Positions 12,701 through 24,575 of a stretch of DNA of 64,000 nt are shown here, one piece after another. The notes beneath the pieces are model-generated. The model saw only the letters and a list, made by a program, of their open reading frames with translations, did no database searches and had not been told where the DNA came from. Source of the stretch: Cryptomeria japonica (Eukaryota; Streptophyta; Pinopsida; Cupressales; Cupressaceae); the NCBI RefSeq assembly GCF_030272615.1, contig NC_081415.1, forward strand, positions 190,432,270-190,496,269, given 5' to 3'. The position numbers and the translations under genes were made by a program. Numbering within the stretch: the stretch's first letter is position 1; every line of letters starts with the position of its first letter.

Positions 12701-13859
12701 TGAAGAGGAAGTGTATTTAGAGCAACCAGATGGGTTTGCCCTATCTGAAGATAGTGACATGGTGTGTAGGCTACATAAAGCCTTATATGGTCTAAGGCAG
12801 GCACCTAGAGCATGGTATGAACGCCTGCACTCCCATCTTGTGAAGATTGGATTTGAGAGAACAAGCGAAGATAGAAATATCTACTTGAAGTCTGAGGGAG
12901 ATCAGATCCTAATCTGTGAGGTATTTGTTGATGACATTATCTTTGGTGGAAATGACAAGATGAGTCATGAGTTTGCAGATGAGATGAAGAAAGAGTTTGA
13001 GATGTCACTCATAGGGGAGATTAAGTTCTTCATTGGACTATAGATCCAGTAGATGAAAGATGGAATCTTTATCACTCATTCCAAGTATGTCAAAGAGGTG
13101 TTAAAGACCTTTGGCATGGAAGATAGCAAACTGGTTGGTACACCGATGGTGACTGGTTGTAAATTATCCAAAGAGGATGACTCAACATTGGTTGATGAGA
13201 AGGAATACCAATCAATGATTGGTAAGTTGCATTATGTAGTGCATAGCAGACCAAATATTGCACATGTAGTTGGCATTACTGCAAGGTTCCAGAAAAGCCC
13301 AAGAGAATCACACTTGGTTGCAGTCAAGTGGATTCTTAGGTATCTGAAGGGAACTATTAATTATGCATTGTGGTATCCATATAGAAAGGATTTCAACTTG
13401 AAAGTATTCACAGATGTTGATTGGGTAGGTAATGTAGATGACCCGAAGAGCACAATCGGTAGTAGACTAGTCTCATGGATGAGTAAGAAGTAGAGTTGTA
13501 TCTCTCAGCCTACAACAGAAGTAGAGTATGTTGCAGCTTTCATGAACTGGACTTAGACAATTTGGATGAAGCATGTATTAAATGGCTTCAAAGTTCCTGT
13601 ATCTGAACTAGTAAGTATATTTTGTGACAATACTAGTACAATTAACATCTCCAAGAATCCGGTTTTACATTCTAGAACTAAGCACTTTGAGCTTAAGTAT
13701 CATTTCTTGAGGGAAAAGGTTCAGAACAAAGAGATTACACTGGAACATGTTTCCAATAAGGAGCAGTTAGTAGACATATTCACCAAGCCTCTCCCAAAGG
13801 CTACATTTATGTACTTAAGAGGTGAATTAGGTGTGCTTCCCCTTCAAGAAGTAAAATAA
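9780..13859 (+). pseudogene. gag-pol: copia-1 gag-pol polyprotein, nine in-frame TAG stops
   Basis: One frame of 1,359 codons runs from ATG 9780 to TAA 13857 with no frameshift. Domains in order: gag (UBN2-type, codons about 1-260); CCHC knuckle CFSCNRIGHIAVNC (codons 264-277); aspartic protease at codon 349, where the usual Asp-Ser-Gly reads Asp-Asn-Gly; integrase zinc region (WHRRLCH from codon 472); integrase core with Asp537, Asp600 and Glu636 (35-residue spacing between the last two); RT with FVDD at codons 1049-1052; RNase H with FTDVDW and TKHFELKYHF. An in-frame gap of several residues lies in RNase H before RLVSW (near 13455). Premature stops, all TAG, start at 10284, 10794, 11796, 12108, 12432, 13041, 13050, 13491 and 13554. 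It would have encoded capsid, protein processing, integration and reverse transcription functions. Confidence 0.95.
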
Positions 13860-13994
13860 AGGTATATGCTCCACATCAGTCAGGTATTGCATAGTCAAAT
13901 TTTTATTGGATTGATGTGTTGAAGAATGCTACTCCTCAGGGGGAGCAGCATAATGCAATAGGGAAGCTTGTGCCTCCACTTTGGCATTGTTGTC

Positions 13995-14015
13995 AAAGGG
14001 GGAGAAGAAGAGAAG
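13995..14015 (+). other. Internal polypurine tract in copia-1 3' UTR
   Basis: AAAGGGGGAGAAGAAGAGAAG follows the word GGCATTGTTGTC, about 90 bases upstream of the terminal tract. The same word plus tract is found in copia-3, copia-4 and copia-5. It may be a second plus-strand primer site (inference). Confidence 0.5.
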
Positions 14016-14090
14016 TGGAGAAGATATCTACAGAAATTGAGAGAGAAGATGTGAAGCAGAGAGATATCTTTGTATATTACCATCAATGCT

Positions 14091-14102
14091 AAAGGGGGAG
14101 AT
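14091..14102 (+). other. Terminal polypurine tract of copia-1
   Basis: AAAGGGGGAGAT ends at the first base of the 3' LTR, where the plus-strand DNA primer is expected in LTR retrotransposons. Confidence 0.9.
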
Positions 14103-15600
14103 TGTTGGCATTATGTGAACTAGTATGAAGACATGATGACATTGTATGTTGTCATTGATGTCAATATGTTGAAGAGGAGAGAACTGGTATATGTGAGAAC
14201 CAGTATGTTACAAAGAACCGGTATATGTGAGAACCGGTATAACACTGTGAACCGGTATTTGTGCCAAAGTGAAGTGGTGTGTTTGCTGAAGGTGAACCAA
14301 AATTTGGTTATGGGAACCAGCACATGGAAGCTTTGTATGAGTACCAGTTGGTAGTCTCAACTTCAGGGTTTCCGGTTGAAGTGCCTCAAGCTTGTGTGAC
14401 TCAATCGGTGACTTTGTGTGATGAGTTAGCATTGTAACGAAGAACAGATTGTGTTGCCACGTCAGCTTTGTGCACATGAAGGATCTTGCATGAAGGAGAT
14501 TGTCCCTATCTACCTCAGGAATGTGCGAAGTCTGTAAATGGTGATAATGTGTGATGGGTTGTTAGCCACCATGAAATTAGTGGAAAACAAATGATGGAGA
14601 ACGTCTTGATATTGGTTCAAGACTGTTGCATTTAATGCAATATGCTCAATGGTCAGGATTGAACCATTTGAATTGCTTAACCTAACAGGTTTAGGGTTTA
14701 GGGTTTAAGCTACCGACCTACCTATTTCCTATAAGGTTGATGTTGTGTTTCTTTCTGAGGTTGTTGGCAAAAGTTGTGTGTGTGTATCCAAGAGAAGAGA
14801 TACGTGATTCTTGCTAGACCAGAAGAGAGAAGCGATACCTACAGAGTGTAAGTGCAGAAGGTGAAGAGGAGCTAAAGCGGATCTGCATTGGCATTGAGTG
14901 CTACTACCAGATCATTGTAATACCTGTTGATCTCTAACCACTTCAACAGTTGGGAAATCCCTTAACAGGGTAGCTTTAACCGACTTGTTGTAAATCCTTT
15001 AACAAGGTGACTCAAAACATTGAGTTCTTGAAATCCTCTAACAGGGTTTAACCCTTAACCGGGTATTCTAGCCATCCCTTAACTGGGTGATCCCTAACAG
15101 GATCGATTCTTAACAAAACCTATTGTATCAGTCTTTAACCGGACAAGGCTTCTAATAGAGTGGACTTCTAAAGAGTTAAAAAATAGCTTGTGGGTAATCA
15201 TCCCCACCATGGTTTTTCCCAGTTGGGTTTCCACGTGAAAAATATGTGTGTCATGTGTGGTGATATTCTTGTGATGGTTTGAGTGATTTGTGTCTGAAGG
15301 TAAATCAAGTTGATCTAGTTGCTTATATATCTTTTGATGATAGATTACCTATTCATGCACTAGGGTGAAATGGAAATGAAGTATTAGAATGTATGAAAAG
15401 ATAAGTGTCAACCGGTTTATGCTTGTCTCAGTTATTCTGGGTTCTGCCGGTTGTACTCTGTTTAAGACCGGTGTTACTATTTGTCTATCAAAGCATAGTG
15501 TCTGCTGACACACTAGTTTAGGATTGTGTATTTGTCTATACTGATTCACCCCCCCTCTCAGTACCGGTTTGGTACTATCTGATTCATCATTGAGTTATCA
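14103..15600 (+). repeat. copia-1 3' LTR
   Basis: Starts TGTTGGCATTATGTGAAC and ends GAGTTATCA, followed at once by the second GGAGA. It carries the same telo-box (14690-14707) and TATAAG (14730-14735) as the 5' copy, and the AACAGG/AACCGG subrepeats at about 14945-15140. Confidence 0.95.
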
Positions 15601-15605
15601 GGAGA
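15601..15605. repeat. Target site duplication of copia-1, right copy
   Basis: GGAGA matches 8229-8233. Confidence 0.9.
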
Positions 15606-17667
15606 CATTGTGTGGTGTTTGTCATCACTTGTTAATTATTTGATCATCTTGTACTTTTTGTAGACACTTATTCCTCACCATTTTCTAATCATACACAAAA
15701 TTATATTTAAGTACCATGTTACATCTTAATAGAAATTATTCATACCATTCTAATTCCCTTTCCATTACTAGTTAATTAAATAAGTCATGTTAAATAAATA
15801 AATCCATTTCTTCTTATCGCAAAACAAAAAATAAATTTACTTCTATTTATCCTCCATATATAATTAGAATCCAATTATTCACTATTATTTTAATCCATGA
15901 ACAAATCATCAACCAAAATAAATAAAGAAGGATATTTATTCTCACTCATTCTAGAAGCCAATAATGATCCTCCATAACTCTTCTTGCCTATTCTATGTCA
16001 ATGAGGATTCTCTACTCCTCTCATTCAACCTAAACTATCTCTTGTAGATTGAAGCCTCACTACTCACATCATAATCCTGATATCTATAAATAAATCCTCA
16101 TCCTTCATCTTTTCATGATGCATAAATGATAAATTTATAAATACATGTAGCTAATTCAAAAATAAAATAAACTCCAGATTTTATCCAAGAGCATATTAAA
16201 TACATTTGAGGCTTACATTTGGTAATAGTTTACTAATTTTATTTTCAAATCGAGATAGGGATTCTTAGATTTGATTTAGTTTTTATTTTCTAAATCAAGG
16301 ATATACAATTGTTCATTATGATTGAAGCTCAAAGCTTGGCTTGATTTTTCTAGTGAGGAGATCTTTAGAAGGTTCTCATGTGTTCTTAGGTTAGTCTCAT
16401 GGAGATAGCAATAATAGTTTCTCAGTATCACAAATAAAGGTTGCATGTTAGATGATTTCTTCTTCGATTGAGAGTGTTGATATGCATGTTAAGGTTTGGA
16501 TCTTCATCTAATATAATATATATTTATTTTCTAGAAGTATATTGGTTTTAGTGTTATGGAGGTTACTCTTTTCTAAACTATTTTTCTCAAGGTATATTCA
16601 TGTCATTATTTATTGCACAATTTTTCTTTCTTTCATTCTCTCTATAAGTAGTCTATGCTAGAATGACATTGGAATTTGAATATTGATAACTTGTGTTATC
16701 ACTTCTCATAGGGTTTAAAAAAATCCATCTATGATTTCTTATATTTGGTATCACTTTATGGGTAAAGGTGGGGAGACCTTCCTTATGGTATTAATCCTTT
16801 CTTGAGTGGGATTTAACTGATGTGGATATCTTTTAAGGAAGGTATAGTGAGAAATTATATAACACCAATGATTAATATAACATAATTTGACCATAAAATT
16901 ATATTATAGTTCATGTTTCATGTTTCTTTAGAGTTCATCCCAATACTACTAGATTTTGTGATGTGGTGGCTTGAACATCTATTTGTTGGATTGAATAATT
17001 CTTTAGTTATATGCAATCTTTGGATTTGGTTATTTGGTGACCAAAAATATCCTAGACAAACCTCTAAATACTTGTTAATGTAGAGGTTGTGGATTTGATC
17101 ATGTGTTGACTTTAACCTAGTAGCTCCTAGAGTAACCTGTTGGTTCTTATGGTTGTTTATGCATTATAGATGAGTATATCATGTATAGTATTTGATACAT
17201 ATTTCATGGATGCATGCACTTGGTGGAGGATATGGAGTTTTTCATTTAGTTACCTATAGATCTTAGACATCCCTTAGTCCTTTTTGGATTTATATACTTG
17301 TATGTTGTATATTCATAATAATTTGACTTGTAGGTTGTAAATTTATGATATTCTATCATTCATAATGTGAATATTTTATCTTTTTTTTATAGGTGTTTTA
17401 GATATAATATTATATTTATAATTTCATGTATTGGTCCCCAATTTTCTAATCTCCAAATTATGCTTGAATTATAAAACCCCTTTATGCATTTTTTTGGTAT
17501 TATTCCCAACATAGATAACAATTCTAATATATTTACTAGTGGGTCTCCATTGGTCAAATTTTGCACATAAATTGTTCTCCCTCATTTCCCATGCTCTTAT
17601 CAAATGCCATAAATTACAAGGGTCTCAAAAATTCTAATTGAAAAGGTTTATATTTAAATTTACAAGC
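15606..17667. other. AT-rich stretch without a supported gene
   Basis: About 2 kb of AT-rich sequence with no frame over 60 codons that I can support, no LTR-like terminal pair and no RNA gene that I recognise. Confidence 0.6.
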
Positions 17668-18131
17668 TGGTGCAGGAGGACCTAGTGGACTGTATGCCTC
17701 CATGAGGCCATTTTGTAAATATTTTCTTTACATGGTGTTTGAGTCATGTCATAAGGTCTTTTTGGACCATGTTAAATGTTTTAAAGTTAGTTTAGGTTGC
17801 TAGGAAGTAGTTCTGTTGAATATTGTCAATTATTGTCAAAAACTTGTCAAGTTGTAAAAATGCAAAAATTGGGAATATGAAAGGTCATCATTTGAAAATC
17901 CATGTGGAATTTGGTTGAATAGTTACCAATGGTTTGGAATGAGTTTAAATATGTTCAAAATCCTCATGAAAGGTTGGAGAGGAGATGGGTAGAAGTGGAA
18001 TGTAAAGTTTTGACAAGTTATTGAATAAAATACATTGTGTTTCCTACATTTTGCAACGTTATGCTCTGCTCGAGACCATTGCATGGCCTTGTATGGAATG
18101 TGGGTTATCTTTCATGCATTGGGATTGATGA
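17668..18131 (+). repeat. Direct repeat, left copy (possible LTR of a small non-autonomous element)
   Basis: Starts TGGTGCAGGAG and ends GGGATTGATGA. It aligns with 18916-19346 over its length with substitutions and small indels; shared words include CACCTAGTGGACT-like and GGTCATCATTTGAAAA. The ends are not cleanly TG/CA and I see no target duplication, so the LTR reading is tentative. Confidence 0.6.
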
Positions 18132-18726
18132 AAAAGAGAGAAAGAAGGAAAAAGATAAGGCAATTAAAATGGATATTGAGAAAGAGATTAAAGAATTGAT
18201 ACAAGCCATGGAAAAAACAAGAAATGATATGGAGGAGTTGGAAAAATGAATAGAACTTGTAATGCAAATATGACATTTACCAATCAAGAAGAAGGTATCA
18301 TGGCCTATTAAGAAGATTGTTCAGTAGAGAAGAAATAAAAAAATAGTTGTGGAAGAGGAAGTTGTAGTAGTAGAACAAATTGAATGTGGCCCTAAAGTGT
18401 AATAGGAAGAGATTGATCTAATCCTTTGGAACAGGATGGCAGATTTGGAAGAAGAGGAATACCACTTTTTTTATGAAAGTCCTAAACAATTATCTGCTAT
18501 GATGGAAGAGTTGGAAGATTTTGTTCATAAAAGGAGGCCCTTAGAGGAAAAGGTTGAAGTTGAGTGTATGGTGCAAGGAGACAAGGGGGAGACCTCAAGA
18601 TCTCAATATTTTATTTCTTTTTCATTGCATTATATATGTGTAGGTTATAAAGGAAAAGGAGAAGTGCATACCTTGTATGAGGATGAAGACATAGATAATG
18701 ATATTGAGGCATTTAGACAAGAATAG
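18132..18726 (+). pseudogene. Lys/Glu-rich decayed frame between the direct repeats
   Basis: One plus-strand frame from about 18037 to 18726 carries several in-frame stops (first at 18247). It encodes a highly charged product: KEIKELIQAMEKTRNDMEEL, probably coiled coil, then a Glu-rich stretch, then MMEELEDFVHKRRPLEEKVE and LYEDEDIDNDIEAF. A further basic run follows near 18770-18860 in another frame (KKKKRKKRKKDPGRVARI). I do not recognise a family. Placement between two direct repeats suggests the body of a non-autonomous retroelement, but no RT, protease or zinc knuckle is visible. It could equally be a relic host gene flanked by repeats. Confidence 0.35.
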
Positions 18727-18915
18727 AGTTTTGGAATTTGGAAGCTAAGAAAATAATGGATATGAGATGGTGTAAGAAGAAGAAGAGGAAGAAGAGGAAG
18801 AAGGACCCAGGAAGAGTTGCACGGATAAAGGAAAAGTTGCAAACGAATTGGAATACTAGGACGAAGGATCAGATTTATATTCAAGAGGACTTGAATTTTC
18901 TTTTCTTTGGGAGTT

Positions 18916-19346
18916 TGGTACAGGAGCACCTAGTGGACTTTATGGCTTCATGAGGCCATTTTGTAAATATTTTCTTTACATGATGTTTGAGTCATGTAAC
19001 AAGGTATTTTTGGCCATGTCAAATGTTTTAAAGTTGTTTTAAGTTGCTAGGAAGTAGTTTTGTTAAATATTGTCAAAAAAATGAAGTTGTAAAAATGCAA
19101 AAATTGGGAATATGAAAGGTCATCATTTGAAAATTCATGTGGAAGTTGGTTGGATAGTTACCAAAGGTTTGGACTATGTTTAAATATCTTCAAACTCCCC
19201 ATGAAAGGTTGGAGAGGAGAATGGTAGAAGTGGAATGCAAATTTTTGAGAAGTTATTGAATAAAATACATTAAGCTTCCTACATTTTATAACATTATGCT
19301 TTACTCCATACCATTTTATGGACTTGTATGACATTGGGATTGATGA
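18916..19346 (+). repeat. Direct repeat, right copy
   Basis: Pairs with 17668-18131. It starts TGGTACAGGAG and ends GGGATTGATGA. The left copy has an extra segment near its 3' end. Confidence 0.6.
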
Positions 19347-20446
19347 GTATATGAATCCTCTTTCATTTTAATTTTTTTTCATTGATATTTGTTAATTATT
19401 ATGAAAGTTATGAACATTTTAATGACTGCAACTTCTAGATTTTTAGGCAACACTCATGTTGCAGTGAATAGTATGAATTGGTACAGATGTTCTATGATCA
19501 TAAAGTGGTATTTTTAGATATATTATTGAATATCCTTTCCATTTTGATTGGTCTCATCCATTTTCATTGAGTTTTGATTATTTTAGAGGTGTTTTACTGA
19601 GATAGGGTCGGAAACCCTTGGTGAATAAGCTTAATGTAGATTACCAGTCAATTTTAGGCCTTTGTGTTACAAAACAACCTACCCTTATTTTTATATATGT
19701 TGTATAAATCCCAAATGGGTATCCAAAAGTGGTCTTGGATCCTATAGGTCGGGTCTACATCAAAATCTATGCCCAATAAACTCAAATTGTTGTACTAATG
19801 AGGCCTATGATCAGAATTACCAGTCGTTATTTGACACCCATTTTCTAAAAAAAACTATTCTCATTCAGACAAATGTTTAATAAATTTAAAAAGGGTACTC
19901 AAAACAGATTTATTATTTTGGTTTGTAGATCTGGCTTGAAAGTTATGAGGGAAAAACAAGGTTTGGAGTACTACTAGGAGAATGGTGAGATTGCAAGAGA
20001 AACCCATCAAATTAGGGTTGGAAGTTTCAAAGTTTGGTTGGTTTGAGCTAGTTTGAATCCCTCTGCCTTACCTCTGCATCACAAGTTATGTGATTATGCT
20101 AGTGTATTAAATTTTTCCTTCTTGGTACATGTTGTTGGAAACTTGAGTTGTTGTGCTGTGTAGATGGTCCAAAAGAGAGTATTGATTTTGTTGAGTGGCC
20201 TAAAAATATTATTAAGGTGTTTTCAAAAGGTTGGTGTAGTGGAAGTTTAAATATGTAGGAAACAATATTTATGCAGGAAAGCATTTTTAATGTCCCAGTG
20301 GAAGAATGCTTTGCATTCCTCCAGTATGTGAAGATTATAGAGTTCAATTATAGATATAATAGTTATGATTTGTGTATGTTGCACTACCAAGTTTTCAAGT
20401 CCTTTGTTGATCATATGGTAGAGTTAGTTGTTGCTATTGGGAAGTT
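19347..20446. other. Stretch without a supported gene
   Basis: About 1.1 kb. Short frames such as 20271-20528 show no recognisable domain. I see no repeat pair or RNA gene. Confidence 0.5.
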
Positions 20447-21798
20447 TGTTGGAATAGTGTTGTCATTGATGTCAACATATTCTTTTGTGTATTCCAGTGT
20501 TGCAGTCAAATTGAATGAGTTGGTTTAGCCTAAATGTTGTAGATGAGTTGATGCAGTTTAATGGGTTTTGAGATACTTATCTCTAGTTGATTCAACATAA
20601 GTTTTAGTGGTTCTCATGTTGATTTGATCAATTTATGAGGTCCGGTATTAAGGATGTTATTCAATTATTCATGTTATTCAATATTCTGGTTTGTGCTTCG
20701 TATTGCTCAAAAATTGTACTATCTTTAGTTACAGATGTGTGGGATATATTATGTATATTTATGTGTGTCCTCATTTTGATTGGTTCATGATTTGGAAATC
20801 TACAAGCGAATCTTTCAGGTTGAAAATCAGTTATCTTGGTGTCCTTGATCTCTAATAGAGAGATGATGATGATTCTAGTAATCTGAGTTGTTGTGGTTGT
20901 TGTGGTGCAATTCATGTTGCATGTGAATGTTTCTAGATCTTGTTCTATGTGTATTGGTGCTCAGCATTGATTATTGTGCACGCTATTGAAGGTTTTCCTT
21001 GTTCGATGATTTTCTTTGTGTTATGCAATATTTATGATGTGGTAGTGTGTTGCAGATGTTCAAGGCATAATTATTGGAGGTGTTACATACTTGTGGTTGT
21101 TGTTTAGGTCCAGACTATATCTTAGCCAACATTGTTTTGGTCTACATGTATTGTTGTAGCATGTGAGGTTATTATTTTGTAATTTGTATTAAGGATTTGG
21201 CTAACCTATATTTTATGGGTTGATGAATTGTTTAAATAAATTTAATAATCCTTGAGAGTGATAATGTTGTGTGCGAATATTGTATCAATCATTTAGTAGT
21301 AGGGAAGTTCTGTTAAGTTATTCGAAGAAGTGCGTTGTAGAGAAGATTTGACAGTGAGCTTAATTGGAAGTGTACTCAGGCATATGGAGATGATATTTTC
21401 ATAGTTCATGTAAAATGGATTGTTGTCTAAATTATTTTGTAAGCTAGTGAGACTTCTTGTAAGGCAATGAGCCTTCCCTAAGGGTTGTAGCCTATCTAGG
21501 TTTCTTGTAATTTCAGTAGTGAGCTTTAGGTAGTGTGCCTGAATGCATGTGCATTCCCCATTGCAAGATTTCACTTACTCCTAATAAGGTATTATCTCAT
21601 TGTGGGTAGGTTCCCACTATAGTTTTTGCCTTAACCAAGTTTTTCATGTCAAAAATCTTGATGTTATGTGTGTTATTGATGTGGTGTAGTTTCATGCTTT
21701 AAATTGTTAACTATCATTTATGATTTGTGGTTTAAGTTACAGTAAGTTTTTGGGCAAACTTATTCACCCCCCCCTCTTAGTTTGTTGAATTGTTGCCA
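20447..21798 (+). repeat. copia-2 5' LTR
   Basis: Starts TGTTGGAATAGTGTTGTC and ends TTGTTGCCA after a C-run (CCCCCCCCTCTTAG). It shares with copia-1 the word TGTCATTGATGTCAACATAT-like near the start and the C-rich tail near the end, so it is a distant relative of the same LTR group. Confidence 0.75.
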
Positions 21799-21804
21799 AT
21801 AATT

Positions 21805-21816
21805 AGTATCATAGCT
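21805..21816 (+). other. Decayed primer binding site of copia-2
   Basis: TAGTATCATAGC differs at two positions from the TGGTATCAGAGC site of copia-1 and lies just after the LTR end. Confidence 0.6.
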
Positions 21817-21857
21817 ATATTCTTTGAAAGAAGCTTGATTGCTCGAGGATATATGGG

Positions 21858-23564
21858 ATGACAATCTTTACTTTTGAGAAGGATAGTCTAAGATTTGATG
21901 GAATAAACAACACTCTTTGGAAAATCTAAATGCAATGTGATTTGAGATGCATTGGAGAAGAGTACTAGAAGATTACTAATAATATATATAATGTTCCTCA
22001 TAATGGTCCTACTACTATAGATGAGATAAAGGAAGCATAATTCATTATTAGAACTAAGGAAGCACTGTTGAGTTCCTTGACAGATTCTAAAATGACTAAT
22101 GTGATGGACTTAGAGATTGCTCATGAAATCTAGATAAAATTGGAGACCTTGCATGAAGGTGATAGTCATGTGAAGATTGCTAAGTTTCAAACCTTGAAGG
22201 ACAAATATGAGAACTTGAAGATGAGTGAAGATGAGAAAATCACTTATTTTATGCAGAAAGTGAATGAGCTTGTGTATGGAATCAGATCTTTCGAGGGAGT
22301 ATTAGAAGAATATGAGATTGTTGCTAAAGTGTTGAGATCCTTGCCTCCTTCTTATAAACATAAAGATGCTTCTATTGATGACGTCCAAATTATGACAAAT
22401 GTGACAAGAGACCTATTGATTGGTAAACTTCCTCCTTTTGAGCTGAGTGAGTTTGGAGACTTTGTTATTAAGACTGAATTTGCATTCAAAGCTACTATTT
22501 TTGGGAAGCAGAGATATAATCTGAGGGAAAGTTATACAAGAATATATAGGTATGAGAAAGAGACCTTGAGGAAATTACATGTTTTTCATGAAATAAGATA
22601 GGACATTTTGCATCAAAAATAATTAAGAGGTAACTTTTCTTCATACTTATTGGACCTCTTAAATGTTTTTCATGTAATAAGATAGGATATTTTACATCAA
22701 GGTGTCAAGAAAGAGATAGAAATCCAAAGAAGCCATTTAAGTCATATAAGCCTAAATATCAGAAGAAGTGTTATTATGTTGTTGATGAAGGTGTGACAAA
22801 TGATGACTCGAATAAAGGAAATTAGAGAGATGAATTTGTGTTCATTGCTATCAAGGAAGATGATCATGTAACTATAGATTCTACAAGATGCAATAATGTG
22901 GAGAAAGCTTTGACTGCTAAAATTGAGGAGAAAGATGAAAGGGTAATTGTCAGTGGTTGTTCTCATCATATGATGGGTGATAAGAATAAATTTGGAAAAG
23001 TATGATGGTGGTATAGTAAGAATTGGTGATAACAAAGCTTGTGTAATAAGTGGTAGAGGTTCTATTTCTCTTGATGATAAACATAATATCGATGATGTTT
23101 TGTATGCTAAAGGATTAAAGATAATATTTTGAGTGTTAGTCAGATGGTTGATAAATAATATAACTTGCAATTCAAGAATGACAAATGTGAGATCTTGAGT
23201 AGCTCTAGAACTAAGATTGCATCAAGTACAAAGACTAAAGGTAATATCTTTCACTTGAATGTTGGTGGTAAAAGTTGTTTGATTGCTCAGATTGATAAAA
23301 GTTGGTTATGGCATAGAAGAATGTGCCATGTAAATTTTGATTGCATGGTTAAGATAAGTTCTACTCAAGCAGTGAGAGATCTACTGAAGTTAATAAAGCC
23401 TACTAATTGGGTATGCAAGGAATGTCAATTAGGGAAGCAAACAAGAGTTACCTATAAGAGAAAACAATATAATACTAATAGATTGTTGGATCTTGTACAT
23501 ATTGATTTATGTGGTCCTTCTAGAGTGAGAAGCTTGGAGGGTGACATGTATTTATATTGGATAT
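21858..23564 (+). pseudogene. gag-pol: copia-2 truncated gag-protease-preintegrase frame
   Basis: ATG 21858 opens a copia-type gag with several early stops, then a long open part from 22140 to 22601 (UBN2-type gag). Next come a knuckle-like CNKIGYFTSRC near 22675, and a protease region around 22940-22975 that keeps GCSHHM but not a clean Asp-Ser-Gly. A frameshift follows near 22995. A well preserved pre-integrase segment (23165-23550) holds WLWHRRMCHVNF and CKECQLGK, and then the first integrase motif HIDLCGP. Coding similarity stops at about 23552, where the frame reads into LTR sequence. Everything from the integrase core to RNase H is absent. Confidence 0.8.
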
Positions 23565-24575
23565 TGTTGTTTCTAGGATATGTTGTTGTCATCGATGTCA
23601 ACATATTACTATGTTTTGGTGTTGCAAAGAGCTGTTTGGTGATCTGGTGATTACAAAGAATTGATCTAGTTGGTTTATCTATTTGGGATGTTGAATCAAC
23701 TAAAGATACTTCACTCTTTATTAGTTTCAGTGATCCAGAAGTTTACTTGATCATATCATTTGATCCGGACTGAGGTTTGCTTTATTTATTTAGTGGTTAG
23801 AAAACTCTGGTATTTGATCTAATCTTGAGTTGTGGATTTGGCAGAGTGTTTGGGATGTTCATGTGTATCTTTATTTTAGATGGTTTGTTATTTGGTGCCC
23901 CACAAATTATCTTTCTAGATGGAATTGTTGTTGTTAAGTGCTCTTGAGTGTTAGCGTATTGATTGATAAAGATTTGAATAACTGGTGTTGGTGCAGCTAT
24001 TGCGGATGGTTCTAATGTGCTTGTTGTTGTTTCCTAATCATGTCCTATTTTTTATGGTGGTCTGCATTGATCCTTGTGTGTGTTATTGAAGATCTTATGG
24101 GTTTGGTGATATTCTTCGTGTTATGCAGTATATTCAGTGGTGTAACATGTTGTGGTTGATCTTGGGGAGATTTCTGATGGTGTTGCATGTTCAAGGATTT
24201 GAATTGGGTTCATTCTATGTTGTCTATATCATTGTATTGGTTTGGTGGTTGATTTATGTATTGTAATGTAATTTTGTAATTAGGTATTTAGGGGTTGGTT
24301 GACGTTGTAGTCAAGGCTAATGATCTATATAAATAGGTGTTATATTCATGTAATTAAAGTATTGGTATTGTGTCTGCATTATCAGAGAGTGGTGTATGTG
24401 CAAATAAGAAAATTCATCAATTGGTGTGGTGTATTGAGTAGAGATTGTTGCAGAGCAGAAAAATGAGCTTAACCGGAACTATCATCAGGCATTAGGAGAT
24501 GTTATTCTTTTAGTTCATCTTAACTAGATTGTAGTCTAAATATTGTTGTAAGATAGTGAACCTTCTTTGAGGTTG
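23565..24575 (+). repeat. copia-2 3' LTR, truncated on its right by copia-3
   Basis: Starts TGTTGTTTCTAGG and shares TGTCATCGATGTCAACATAT with the 5' LTR start. It is colinear with 20447 to about 21460. The final part of the LTR is not present before copia-3 begins at 24576. Confidence 0.65.

Larger units (their letters stand above)
8234..15600 (+). mobile_element. Complete Ty1-copia LTR retrotransposon (copia-1)
   Basis: Two LTRs of roughly 1.48 and 1.50 kb begin TGTT and end ATCA. They flank a primer binding site, a gag-pol frame in copia order (gag, protease, integrase, RT, RNase H) and a polypurine tract. The flanks carry a perfect 5-bp target duplication GGAGA, so both ends are exact. 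The frame holds nine in-frame TAG stops, so the element cannot make its own full polyprotein. RT and RNase H wording ([27 protein letters not shown]) resembles the SIRE/Tork side of Ty1-copia, a lineage call that is tentative. The LTRs match closely but with scattered substitutions and small indels, so this is not a very recent insertion. Confidence 0.95.
20447..24575 (+). mobile_element. Internally deleted Ty1-copia element (copia-2)
   Basis: Has a 5' LTR, a decayed primer site, gag, protease region and the start of integrase. At about 23553-23564 it jumps directly to the start of a 3' LTR. The integrase core, RT, RNase H and polypurine tract are missing. The 3' LTR is cut off at 24575 by the TG start of copia-3. 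The element could only have moved, if at all, using proteins supplied in trans. Confidence 0.8.

Noticed and set aside
9780-13859. TAG recoded as a sense codon
   Set aside because: Neighbouring elements in the same DNA also carry TGA and TAA stops plus frameshifts, and TAG codons fall at CAG/TGG positions expected from deamination. Plant nuclear genes use the standard code.
20271-20528. Small coding gene upstream of copia-2
   Set aside because: No recognisable domain, and it runs into the copia-2 LTR at 20447.
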